Assembly (NCBI GenBank): GCA_023853785.1
Contig: JAJIRX010000176.1
Coordinates: forward strand, 1-48,839
Length of the DNA: 48,839 nt
From: Psilocybe azurescens
Lineage: Eukaryota > Basidiomycota > Agaricomycetes > Agaricales > Agrocybaceae
Reading direction: 5' to 3'
A model generated the notes under the pieces. It searched no databases. It saw nothing but the letters and a program-made list of their open reading frames with translations, and was not told the DNA's origin. The stretch's first letter is position 1, and each line of letters starts with the position of its first letter. Shown here piece after piece: positions 1 to 10,099 of this stretch. Position numbers and translations under genes: made by a program.

Positions 1-507
1 TGTGTGTAGTTTCTGAGTTCGACAGCTACGTTGGCAGCAAGAATATCCACAGCCAGATTGATCTCAGCAAGATGAGAAGGAGGTTGCGAATAATTTGTTG
101 ACGGGAAGATTGTGGCTTGGAAGACGACGACACAAGGAATTTTCGTCATTGTCGCCTGGTTGCGACCAGAGTCGATCACCTGGAGCCGACGATGGAGCAG
201 GGATGGAATCGGAGACGGCCAGGGAGGCGAAATGTTGCCCGACTTTCTCGATTTCATCGTCAAGAACTTCGAATCTTCAGCAAGTTTGTTGGCAAAAACG
301 CCCGATCCTTGAGGAGATGGTTGTTGTAGGTGCGAATGTCCAGCTCTACTCCACCTTCAACAAGCCCGCATTGGCTAGTGGAGCATGTGCACGTTCGAGT
401 GGGCATTTCCTGTAGTTATATCGTCAATCAGAAAACATCTAACAGTCTGAGAGTGATCGAGTGACTGACGAGCCGAGTCAGCTAGAAAGCACGTTTATGG
501 AACAAGC
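1..507. other. Intergenic stretch, nothing recognised
   Basis: Overlapping short open frames on + (longest 106 codons, 95-415) look like shadows of one another, and none shows a recognisable motif. No RNA gene or repeat is evident before the first palindrome at 508. Confidence 0.4.
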
Positions 508-1202
508 GTGTTCTGGGCACCCAGAACACAGGGGACGGGGAGAAAGACGGGAAGGGTGTTCGCGTTCTGTGGTCTCTTAAAGTAAGCATCGCGTCGACTT
601 AGAGAACAATAACGCACTCACCATGGTGACCTTGTCGCACTCATTCACTCAACAAGTAGGCACAAAGAAAACCTGGACACCCAGGTTTCCATTAGAGCGT
701 TGCAAAGGCAACGCAGAGTACAACGCTGTTCTGGGCACCCAGAACAACATTGAAAGAGTGGGTTAGAGAGAGCAGATTAGAGCGGGTTTCGATAAGCGTG
801 TCTGTTTGGCTTGAAGCCCCGTAACCAAACAATCACGCAATCAGTCACATTTGTTTGGCTTCAAACCCATAGCCAAACAATCACACACGCTCTACGATGA
901 CACGCGCTCTTATCGTCTCTAACGTCCACAATCCTTTCGAGTGTCCTGGGTGTCCAGGACACTATCAACATCTCTTCAACTCGAGAACAATCTTCCTCAG
1001 AGTGTCCTGGGTGTCCAGGACACGCTACTTCAGACGATCTTAGCCTGATTCGTATCGTTGACATTTTGGTGGTCCACGCTCTTGATCGATTGCTAGTTAT
1101 GCACTAGGTATGCACTCTTTCCCCAGCCTATTGTCACCACCTAACTGTCTCCCTTCTGCTCGAACTCAGGCCTACTCAGAGTGTTCTGGGTGCCCAGGAC
1201 AC
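508..1202. repeat. Palindrome cluster 1 (dispersed dyad family)
   Basis: Six copies of one dyad-symmetric motif lie at 508-529, 669-688, 727-746, 941-962, 1002-1023 and 1181-1202. The core reads CTGG-(4 nt)-CCAG, extended by arms such as GTGTT/AACAC or GTGTC/GACAC. A representative copy is TGTTCTGGGCACCCAGAACA. The arms differ between copies, but both sides change together, so the symmetry survives. Further copies lie at 5761-5780 and 9283-9870. The function is unknown. Protein-binding dyads, hairpins or remnants of a miniature element are all possible. Confidence 0.8.
803..884. repeat. Pair of CCAAACA hairpins
   Basis: Two copies of a 33-34 bp unit lie 49 bp apart (803-836 and 852-884). Each begins TGTTTGGCTT and ends CCAAACAATCAC, so TGTTTGG and CCAAACA can pair around a loop of about 15 nt. 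A looser version (GTTTGG...CCAAAC) occurs near 9519-9543, again beside the dyad palindromes. This suggests the two motif types travel together. Confidence 0.65.
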
Positions 1203-1319
1203 TCTGCCTTAGTCCACTGTCTCTGGCGTTTACTTTTGTTGTCGCTATCATGGTCGATCAACGATTCAAATATTCTCTAGGTATATACAATTTTCTTTGC
1301 CTATTGTCGCTATCTAATT

Positions 1320-4300
1320 GTCCGTCATGATTGCTGGTAGAACTATAGCGGGTTTTGGCTGGAGGTCAATTTTAGTACTCTCGCTCAGGCCAGCGTACCA
1401 AGTCGCGTCGTAGAAGTTCTCTGGCAATCCTGGAATCGCCCTCGAGCGGCTAATGATCCCCCCATCCTTACACGCTGCCTAGCCGGGTTCCCTGGCACAG
1501 GGTTGCCCAGCCCAGTCCTCTTGTTCATATCACGGTCGATGATTGTCAGGTACGGAATCAATGCAGTGCTGCGCCACTGTCGGATCCTGATTGTGAATTT
1601 ACGTTCTTCAGGTCCACTCGTCAGAAGACATGCCCTCCGCGGTCAGCATGTGTGCTACTTGGTACAGAAACTCCCAAGCAGGATCCGCTCCTCCCTTTCA
1701 ATTGTCGTTGGCGGTTTTGAGGTCGGTTACTCGACAACTAGAATTGCATAAGTCTCCCAAAATGTAGAAAATCGAAAAACAAACCCACCCCACGGCGTCG
1801 TGTGTCCCGGCGCGACCTCGCCTTCTTACTTTTTTGATTTTCTCCACCCGTTCACGAGTCTGCACTTCGTCTTCTCCCTCTTTAGGCTTTTCGTCCTTTA
1901 CAAACGCCTTGAGGATCGTGAAACATTGTTTAACAGCGGCATAAGCGACTGGCTGGTCTTCGGATTGAAGGCTATGCTTCAACAAGAAGGACTGCATGAA
2001 CTGGTTGACCAACTCCTCGTTCCATGGATGATTGTGTTTGACTTGAAGCAGAAATTCAGCAGAGCTAGGCTTGGACAGCTGACCGGATTTTCGTCAATTG
2101 CGAATTTTTCGACAACATTCAGGAGAGGCGGTTTGACGCCTAGGATCTGGTCATCCTTCTTGATTCCAATAAGTGAATTCATGTGGAGCCGAACTGCTTT
2201 CTAGATAGATACGCATGGTGGGTTAGCCCACATTAAGATTTGAATGTGCTATGAACTTACCCCGATTATCTTAGATGGACTGTTAGAGGCTTTCATAGCT
2301 GGTTGTTTCACCAGTGCTGAAGCGTGTTTCTGTCTTCTGGCTGGTGTCTGTGGTGCACTTGGCAATGCACCTGTGGTCGCCAAGACCGAAAGAACTGTTT
2401 TTGTAATTTCCTCGACTTGCAAACGTCAACATTGCGGCGAATAATTTGTTGTCCAGGACTGTTGGAGGTAGACGGTGTTGCAGGCTCATTGTCACCATAG
2501 ACAGCTTTTAGCCGGGGCCTGCCGCCCGTGGACGTTTGAATTTATATGGTGGTGGGACACAATAGGAAGCCTTCATTGTCCTTTCAATGTATCAGCATGA
2601 CTATAAAATTAGGAACAGGATGGCTCACCTCATTGTCATTGTCATCGGATACGACATGGTCGAACTCTTCCCCGAGCTTTCATCAGCAACAGGAGCGCGA
2701 GCCTTGCCCTTGTCTTTGGAAGGGCTTTGTGGGTTTTCACCCATCACGCGTCGTCTTGCCGACCCTCTCCAGGCTAGATGAGACTGTCCGCTACTGGAGG
2801 CAGTATGCATGTCGAACATTGGAGTGGGAGTAAGTGTAACTTGCGGTGCCGCTGTGGTGGACATGACCTGTGATACCGTGGTCGCGCGCTCTATTGGAGC
2901 AGGAGGCTGACCTTGTGGATGATTGTCCATATCTACATCGCCTCCTTCCTGATGACTATGGCTGGATACCTGAGGAAGTTGCCCGCTGGTTGACGGGATA
3001 ACACCCTCCGTAGTAGGAGTGGGGAATGGTAATCCTAGATTGGTCAACGTAAGTTTGTGTTTTAAATATTTTGGAATATGAAGTCTTAAATACCTGATGG
3101 TGCATTTACAGTAGCGCGTGCATGTTCTTCAAGCTGTCTCCGTTCCCTTTCTAATACACACAGCTTCTCATGATATTCGCGATTTCGCTTCTCCTCCAAC
3201 TCCTGCCGTTCCAGACGTTCCCTCTCGAACTGTGCTTCTGTCGCTTTCAACCTATCGGCACTGTCCTGGTTTACCTAGACGTTTGTGAAATCGCTTCTCT
3301 TCTATCTTCCTGTATTCTTTGCGTTCTTTTGAGCTGTGCTTCTGTCGCTTCCAACTTAGCAGCATGCTCTTTGTTTGACTGCTCCAAGGCCAATAACTGC
3401 TCCAAGACTTCGTTGAAGTTGTCCTGGTGTTTGTCCATCTATTATTATATGGTAAGTCTGATATACTCATCAGGCAGCAGTTTGATTACTCACTTTCTCC
3501 TTCATCCAGCGAATTTCTTTGTCCTTCAGGTCCAGCATCTGCCTTGTGGTAAAATCACTTTGCTCGATGACCCGTGTTTTGATCTATTATGAGGTGAGCC
3601 TTGTTAATCTAACAGCAGGAATGGTTAACTTACACATTCTGTGTCTTTTTCCGTGTTTTGTAAATAAACCCCAGGTTCCGTCATTCGCCCACTTGACCAA
3701 CGTGTCCGCTGAACCTTCCTGCCCAGGCCCTTTCTGCCTTCCCGATTGATATTTGATGCTTAGTTGGTGTCGGTTTTAATGTGAATGCGAACGGCTTCAA
3801 CGTGAACGGCTTCGGTACCAGCGACTGAGTCGATGGCTGAGGTATGTGTTCATATGTTGGCTCGATGTTTCTGTGAGGGCCATTGGCAAATTGCTGTTGA
3901 GGAAGCGGCGGGTGTATGTTGGAGGTTTTCAAAACGGCTTTGTTGCCTAGGAGAGGATCTACTTGACCTCGCGTTTACGTCAAGGTTCATATCATTTGGA
4001 TATGAGATGTGTTGTTGCTCGCTCCGTGGGATGATGGGCAGTTCTTGATCCGGCGTAGACTGGTTTGGGTTGGTGGCTGTATCGACGGCCATGGCAGTTA
4101 TGCCTGGGATAGCCTGGCTTGTTCCGGTACTGGAGGGTTCTATTGTTACTGGATTCACGGCGGGGAGAATGGTACCTTGAGCAGGCTCTAAAGGATGGCT
4201 GGTCACGGGTATAAGTTTGGAGCGTTGTTGCACGGCACCAGGCCGATTCTGCAGATCAGTTAGCTCAAAATAACAACTTTACAGTTAATAAATAAAATAT

Positions 4301-4481
4301 GCACTGCGTCAAAGTTATCCATTGAAACGTCTGCATTGGGTTGAGGTTGGGGTTGAGGTTGTGTATTGAAGTTGAATAGGCTGAACATGTCAGAGTCGCT
4401 GGTGGCGGTTGACGACTCTAGGTCAATGAATTTATTGAAAGTTGTTCGGCCATTGTGGCCGGGAGTGAATGTGATGCCCAT
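1320..4481 (-). pseudogene. Decayed multi-exon gene, coiled-coil protein of unknown function
   Basis: Reading from 4481 down, the first exon begins MGITFTPGHNG and is followed by Pro/Ser/Thr-rich sequence. A short conserved-looking block VKWANDGTWGLFTK lies near 3705-3652. A Glu/Lys/Arg-rich segment at about 3440-3060 should form a coiled coil. After a second low-complexity stretch comes HPWNEELVNQFMQSF (about 2030) and a block rich in Lys/Arg/Glu. The C-terminal block containing GLPENFYDATWYAGL lies near 1440-1370. Plausible introns separate the blocks, for example a GTGAGC donor near 2626. At least three frame changes and several stops show that it is broken. The C-terminal blocks resemble a hypothetical-protein family I associate with mushroom genomes, but I cannot name a function. 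It could be two adjacent genes. Confidence 0.5.
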
Positions 4482-5060
4482 GCGGGTATTTACTTATTGG
4501 TGATTAGTCCGCTTCAAAATGCACAGGTGCCATTACTGAACTCCACTTCGCTCCATTTACTGAATTGTCTGACCCCACTAGCTCAAGTACTATGGCAACT
4601 GTATTGTTGAGCAGCTCATAAAGAGTCCAATACATGAACCTCGAAAATGCGCATCTACAATAGCTAAGTTCTGGTAGTATCTATCCTCTGTACTCAATGC
4701 TTGGAGTTTTGCTAATTGTTAAGTTCGATATGGCTTAGATGCTTAGACACGTTGAAATTATTGGAGTAAACTCATCATCGGTATGAACTGAATTCAATTG
4801 AGTGGCTGATGGTGGCGGGGTGCTAATTACGCCAGTAGGGTTCTCAGCACATCTACAATAGCTAATTAACTCCATTCACCAGTAGTATTCTCCAATTCTT
4901 ATTTGAACAGGGGCCTCTACTATGGCAACTTTATTGTTGAGTGGCTTGGAATAAATTTATTTCACTTGAATACCGGCTCACAACCAATCCAATACTTTTA
5001 AGAGATCGAAAACTCAAAGCTCCAATAACACTACTCCCTCCAATAGTAATCTGTGCTGCC
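4482..5060. repeat. Intergenic region with shuffled direct repeats
   Basis: TACTATGGCAACTNTATTGTTGAG occurs near 4586-4610 and again near 4917-4941. A second motif, CATCTACAATAGCTAA, occurs near 4651 and 4851. The two motifs are in a different order in the two places, so this is a rearranged repeat. No coding sequence is recognisable. Confidence 0.45.
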
Positions 5061-5637
5061 ATGCCACATAAGAAGCCTATCCACAAGTCTCCGAAAGTGA
5101 GTACGACAATGGAGTGTCATACAGTCATACTTACAGTTATTAGGCAAAACATTATGCCTATACTGGTCGCCTTTTCCGTCACGACGTCGCAAAGCCATTT
5201 TTCTCTCCCTTTATTGCTCGGGATGATAATAGGACTACATTACTTCAACAAACACATCAGATTTTCAAAGATCAAGTCGCAAATGCCAAGATTTACAACT
5301 TCGCTGTTACTCTCTTGGAAGGTAGCCAATCCCATCCCTTTCAGATATCGTGCAAGAAGCAGTTGATTGGACTGAAGAAGAACGAAGCACTCAGAAAGTT
5401 GGGGTGCAGTGGAGAGGAGACCTCTATGTCCTGCACATTGGAAAGCATAATCCTCTATATCCTGTTGATATGAGAGGTAAGGATGCAAAACGAGTTGCAT
5501 ATGTGGTTAAAAAGTAAGTACCAGCATAATACTACATTTTTGAAGACTTACCATGTCTATGGTCCAGGTTTCTTGCAGAAGTCGAGCAAGATTTGATTGG
5601 AGATGCACCGACAATGTTCCATTTTCGCAGATGGTGA
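5061..5637 (+). pseudogene. Small conserved fungal protein, three or four exons, function unknown
   Basis: ATG at 5061 opens MPHKKPIHKSPK. A GTGAGT donor at 5097 and an ATTAG acceptor ending at 5143 join it in phase to a long exon beginning AKHYAYTGRLFRHD. A third junction, GTAAGT at 5514 to GTCCAG at 5567, leads to FLAEVEQDLIGDAPTMFHFRRW and a stop at 5637. Within the middle exon the frame continues only if 23 nt (5322-5344, GT...CAG) are removed, giving LLEDIVQEAVDW. Otherwise it is a frameshift. The product would be about 145 residues without membrane segments. It is well preserved apart from the 23-nt question, and I recognise no domain. Confidence 0.5.
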
Positions 5638-5751
5638 CCAGTAGGATGTTCTAAGAGGCCCTGGTGGTCACGTAGTAGCTCTCTTTAAGTTATATCAATG
5701 CAATCACCAAGTTTCAATGCAAAGAGATGATAATTCCAATAAGAACACATA

Positions 5752-5835
5752 TTACAATACTGTTCTGGGCACCCAGAACAACATTGAGTGAGAGCGGGTT
5801 AGAGAGAGCGGGTTAAAGCAGGTTGATTAGACAAT
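5752..5835. repeat. Second copy of the 718-800 repeat, with dyad palindrome
   Basis: The palindrome at 5761-5780 and about 50 bp after it (AACATTGA..GAG..GGGTTAGAGAGAGC) match 727-800. The repeated unit is therefore longer than the palindrome itself, and at least two dyads belong to a dispersed repeat of 75 bp or more. Confidence 0.65.
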
Positions 5836-5905
5836 GTTGACCAAGTTAGGTCACTTGATCAAAGCGTTGCCATGCAAGCACAACACACACGGAATCTCTT
5901 GATAT

Positions 5906-5962
5906 GTACTCTCTTTATTTCTCTTTGTTGTCGACAATACAACAAAGAGAAATAAGGAGTAC
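5906..5962. repeat. Near-perfect 57-bp inverted repeat (hairpin)
   Basis: The left arm at 5906-5930 and the right arm at 5940-5962 pair over 23 positions with one 2-nt bulge. The loop is TCGACAATA. Arms begin GTACTC and end TTTGTTG. It lies 3' of the repeat at 5752-5835 and could be part of a miniature inverted-repeat element or a strong cruciform. Confidence 0.75.
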
Positions 5963-6057
5963 AGTTCAGTACCAGAAGGCATTGTAGAATCAGATGGAGT
6001 TAGATAGTATTCAAATCAGCGACCTCAAAAAAAAAAATTTAAATTTAAATAATTAAT

Positions 6058-6137
6058 ATTCAAAGCATATCCAAACTATTCAAAGTGTATCCAAACTATT
6101 CAAAGTGTATTCAAGCTATTCAAAGTGTATCCAAACT
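6058..6137. repeat. Tandem repeat, 20 bp x 4
   Basis: Four head-to-tail units of ATTCAAAGTGTATCCAAACT start at 6058, 6078, 6098 and 6118. Units differ from the consensus by 0-2 bases. It is preceded by an A/T-only run (6027-6060) and borders the 3' end of the WD40 relic. Confidence 0.9.
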
Positions 6138-8060
6138 ATTCCAACGATTCCACTCTGCTTGATCATTCCACAACTCTTCATCATCATCATCATCCTGGAC
6201 AATCATACCAACATGAACCCGCATATCATTTGGATCCCAGGTTGAATATCTGGCATTGCTGGTATGAACTTGTGGTTCAAAACCCCGGTTTATCGTGGCA
6301 TTCATAGTGCTTAAGGCACTTTGAGCCATCTTATCCCATAAATTAGCAAGAATAATAGAGTAATTTTGTGCATACAAACCTTTAGTGAATATGGTAACCA
6401 GATTCCTGAAGACCAATACGCAATGATAAAAATGATAAAGAAATTCAGGACCATAATGATTGCTTGATGGTATACATTATTTTGGGCCTGTTTTCTGGAA
6501 TGCGTGGACTATTGAATGTAAGCATAGTTCTTGACAATAAGGAGTGAGCTTACTGGTTTTCCCATATCACAATATCAGAGCATTCAAGGGAAGCGCCACT
6601 GGCTATAAGATGACAATCTTTGGTGGATGTTGTCTAATACAAGTCAATACCAGGCTTTTGGATAAAACATTTGCACTCACGCATATGGTCTGTATTTCTG
6701 TATTTTTACCAGCTTGCTTTAATATCTGTTTCAGTTCAGGAGAGGACAAAGAAAATGTGTATATTTTGCCATGATCACTTCCACAGACCACAACTGACGA
6801 TCCTTCAGCAAAAGCACCATCTTTGATGCATCGTTTCTTTGTGAATATGGGAAAGCTATGTGAAGGTGATGAGCGTGGTAAATGGTATAGATCAAACCCT
6901 TTTGCAAGATTCTCTATGAGAAGTAATTGCCCATCCAGGCTAATGTCAGCGTGGCCACTTCATAAGAGGTCAGCATTGACATATGATATCAAAAGATCAT
7001 GCTCACACTCCAGACTTCAAGACCTTCCGCCAGTCCTCCCTCCCAGACTCGACATTTCGACAAATCCTGCCAAAGTTGAAAGAATAATAAATATGAATGT
7101 CTCATTAATTAAAGTATCACCTTACATTTCCCCAGTTTCTAGAACAAAATTAAAAGCTTAAGCCCGAGTCATAAAAGCGGACAGAGCTAGCTATGTAGGT
7201 ATTTCCGTCGCTCTCCACATTGAAGGTCCAGAGCTGTAACATTGTCCCTATATCATCATAAGTCGCTGCCGCATTGTCTACAGAAAAAGATCTCACCATT
7301 TCTTCCGACTTTGTACAAGGTAACATTGCCATGGTGACTACTGATAGCCAAACGTGATGTTTGAATATCGTAGTCTACTGCTTCAACAGGATTGCTAGGA
7401 GCAAATACCCGTGTAGTGGCAATCTCAACCATCGCAGTCTTTGTTTCGAGTTAGTATATTTTCCCAAGTGTAGAGGCTAAATGCTTACATTCATATGGTT
7501 CTGGCAGAAGATGATAAGAAAGCCACGCCCAGTTCGAAAGCTAGGTGTTGCAAATCTTCCTTGACTTTACCCCCTAGCCAGACCAAACATGTAATCTGGC
7601 CCCATCGTTGACCAGGGTCCTCAAGGACTTCTTTGCATTTTCTAGTCGGAAACATCCCAAATCACGAACTGTTTCATCATCACCTATAAATTTTGCATTA
7701 GCATGTATGCAATAACACGATACAACACGAGGGCATCTTACCACCGCTGGCTAGCAGCGCTCCATCATGACTGAATGATAAGCAGTTTATAGGCCCTTTA
7801 AGACCTGAAAACCGTGCATATTTGGTATAAACCTGTGTACTTGGTTAAATAACATTAGAAGAGAAGAGATTTTTACTCACATTGTTACGTGGGGCCTTCA
7901 AAAAGTGCTTGAAGCCTTTGAGCAAAAGAGTGATAAGCATGAGTAGTACTGGTAATGAGAGCGATGGCAACTAACTTTGGCCAATGGGCAGCATACTTAT
8001 GCAAGGAGAGCGCCCTATTGTGAATGTAACGCTAATTGTCTTGATGTCCATGACGACAAT
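6120..8060 (-). pseudogene. WD40-repeat protein gene, decayed
   Basis: On the - strand a WD40 blade is readable near 7835-7730 (GPINCLSFSHDGALLASGG) and continues, after an intron, as DDETV. Two frame changes follow, yielding WDV and then WGQITCLVWLGG. Next come TGRGFLIIFCQNHM (about 7550-7495), a blade ending HHGNVTLYKVGRNG, a clean intron (GTGAGA...TTACAG, about 7295-7235), then LWTFNVESDGNTYIASS. Another intron separates a block ending GLAEGLEVWS from DISLDGQLLLIENL and VCGSDHGKIYTF (about 6945-6750). The 3' end encodes an Asp/Glu-rich tail ending at 6120, probably preceded by one hydrophobic segment near 6450. Several introns are intact and long frames remain open, so decay is recent or partial. 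The substrate or partner cannot be inferred. Confidence 0.65.
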
Positions 8061-8274
8061 GTTGAGCGAACTGCTCCACCCCGCTTGACCTGCTTGGATA
8101 CCTACCCCATTTGGGAACAATATACGGAGTCACTATAGGCGAAAGAACAATAGCAAATATATGCTTATGAGGCTGTTTGAAAAATACAAGGTAGCGAGGG
8201 TAGAACAAAGTAATGAGTATGCCTAGGAATATAAATGAGATGGATCAAGCAATACACAACTCAAACCACATACC

Positions 8275-9012
8275 ATGGATGCAGCACATCACACGACACA
8301 AGCTGCTCATCACTCGCAGGATCGTCTTCTCGCCCAGGACATTTCCTCACCTGCCGAAGATCGCATGAAGAATGGAGTTTTCCTCCCTTATCGTCAAGCC
8401 AGGGAAGCGATCGGCCATGAGAGAGAGCTCTACAATCCCAGATATTGTATACTTATCGGCACAGAGACGATCTAAAACTCCGGAAACCATTCAGCACAGC
8501 ACAACGCAGAGAAGGGCTCCTACACCTAAGCGTGTTGCATTTAACGAGGATATGAATGTTGACTCCTCCGATTCTCAGTCTGGAGATGAGGAAGATGAAG
8601 AAGAGCGAACTTGAATCTGGGAGCGAACTTGTTAAATTAATCCCCAAGCCTAAGGGCGAGGCTGGGCGTCCTGGGTCAGGGGGCTATAATTTGCAAGAAG
8701 AGCTGGCCTGGAGTGAAAGAACTTATGAAGCGGTGGTAGTGAGTGCTTATTTTGATCATTTGCCTGTAACTTACCGATGAATTCCGCAAGGATTTGGTAC
8801 ACGACCAAGCCAAGAAAAAGCACCTGGATCTATCGAAAAGCTATAGTAAACAGAACAAAAAACTTATTAAGGAAATCTGCAATGAAGTTAAAAAGGAGTA
8901 CCGGGTCTTAGATGAGTATAATAAACACTGGCCCATGCATGACATGCTGAAGCTCCATCTTAAGTACACCTCAGAGGCAGCCCGCCCGGCGCAAGGACTG
9001 CAAAGAAAATGA
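8275..9012 (+). pseudogene. Conserved fungal hypothetical protein with Gly-Arg-Pro / HLKYTSEA domain
   Basis: Start MDAAHHTTQAAHH at 8275. An overlapping frame carries RRSKTPETIQ and an acidic Ser/Asp/Glu tract (8440-8610). The frame then shifts by one base within a GA-rich run to ELESGSELVKLIPKPKGEAGRPGSGGYNLQEELAWS (8615-8725). A GTGAGT intron near 8737 ends at CCGCAAG. The last exon encodes a basic helical domain ending MLKLHLKYTSEAARP and stops at 9012. I recall this layout, an acidic linker then a basic C-terminal domain, from multicopy hypothetical proteins of mushrooms, but no function is known to me. One frameshift near 8600 makes it probably inactive. Confidence 0.55.
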
Positions 9013-9282
9013 AAAGGGTGAGTTCAAATGCAACACCATTGTATCGTCACTAACTTTCAAGAATGTTCAAGGTGGCTTCAGCGTTCAAAGAGTAGTGAAG
9101 CTTAGGGCGTACATAGCTATCGAATACGTTTTCCTTGAGAAGTGTCTATGCAGCGTTTATAGTTGATATATGACAGTACATACCGTAAGCAAGAACCTGA
9201 GCACCTAGCATATGGGGCGTATAGGGTACATCAAAAAGGTGCTGCGATAAGCATGAGTGCTGGGTAGTCGAGCAGTGATGTC

Positions 9283-9870
9283 GCGCTCCGGACACCCACA
9301 GCACAACATCAGCATGGAAAACCCCAGCGTGGTGTGGTCTGGACACCCAGAACACAATAAGCACAAGTGGATGGTCGAGCAGGTTGTGCTCTGGACACCC
9401 ACAGCACAACCTCAGTATGGACAACCTCAGCGCGGTGTGGTCTGGACACCCAGGACACACCGTGGCGAGAAGATGGGTTGTTGATCAAATGTTGATCGCA
9501 CTGAAGTCGCACCCTATGTTTGGTTCTCCCTTTAAACCAAACACGCTCATCACGTTCCGTCGTATTTGTGCTTGTGTGACAACGCTTTGATCAAGTGATC
9601 GTGTGATGCGTTCTCGATTTCGTGAGCGTGCTTGTCCTTGTGTGGCAAAAGCTTTGATCAATCTCAAACAAACACGCTTAAACGAACTCATTCCTCTCAA
9701 CTCTCACCTTCATTGTCAAATCGTCAAAGTGTGTTGTGGGTGTCCAGAACACGCTATTCCTCTCAACTCCCACCTTCATTGTCAAATTGTCAAAGTGTGT
9801 TTTGGGTGCCCAAAACACGCTATTCCTCCTGTTTGAACCTTGACTCTTGGCTGTTATTTGGGTGTCCAAA
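9283..9870. repeat. Palindrome cluster 2
   Basis: Seven further members of the dyad family lie near 9283-9304, 9332-9354, 9383-9410, 9434-9461, 9731-9752, 9797-9818 and 9857-9870. The copy at 9797-9818 has the core TTTTGGGTGCCCAAAA, so both arms have changed from TCTGG/CCAGA to TTTGG/CCAAA. The copy at 9383-9410 has arms GTTGTGCT/AGCACAAC. The segments around 9690-9820 are also a direct repeat (TCAACTC.CACCTTCATTGTCAAAT.GTCAAAGTGTGTT). The cluster stands immediately 5' of the open frame beginning at 9632. Confidence 0.75.
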
Positions 9871-9886
9871 TCATGGTTTAGCTTGC

Positions 9887-10081
9887 CCGCATTTCTTCTA
9901 TCCCTCGGCTCACGATATGGCCAGCTCTCGATTGAATCAGGCTACGAAACGGCCGCATTTCTTCTATCCCTCAGCTCGCGATACGGCCAACTCTCGATTG
10001 AATCAGGCTTCAAAACGGCCGCACTTCTATCCCTCAGCTCGCGGTACAGCCAGCTCTCGATTGAATCAGGCTTTGAAACGG
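9887..10081 (+). repeat. In-frame tandem repeat encoding 22-residue units
   Basis: Three units start at 9887, 9953 and 10019, of 66, 66 and 63 bp. All lengths are multiples of three. In the frame open from 9632 to 10801 they encode HFFYPSARDTANSRLNQASK-type repeats. The 3-bp deletion in the third unit removes one residue without breaking the frame. The repeats may be translated, or the frame may be kept by chance. Confidence 0.8.
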
Positions 10082-10099
10082 CATAACTTCAACTTCGTG

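Noticed and set aside
9887..10081. CRISPR array
   Set aside because: Three contiguous 66-bp tandem units without unique spacers, in a eukaryotic context.
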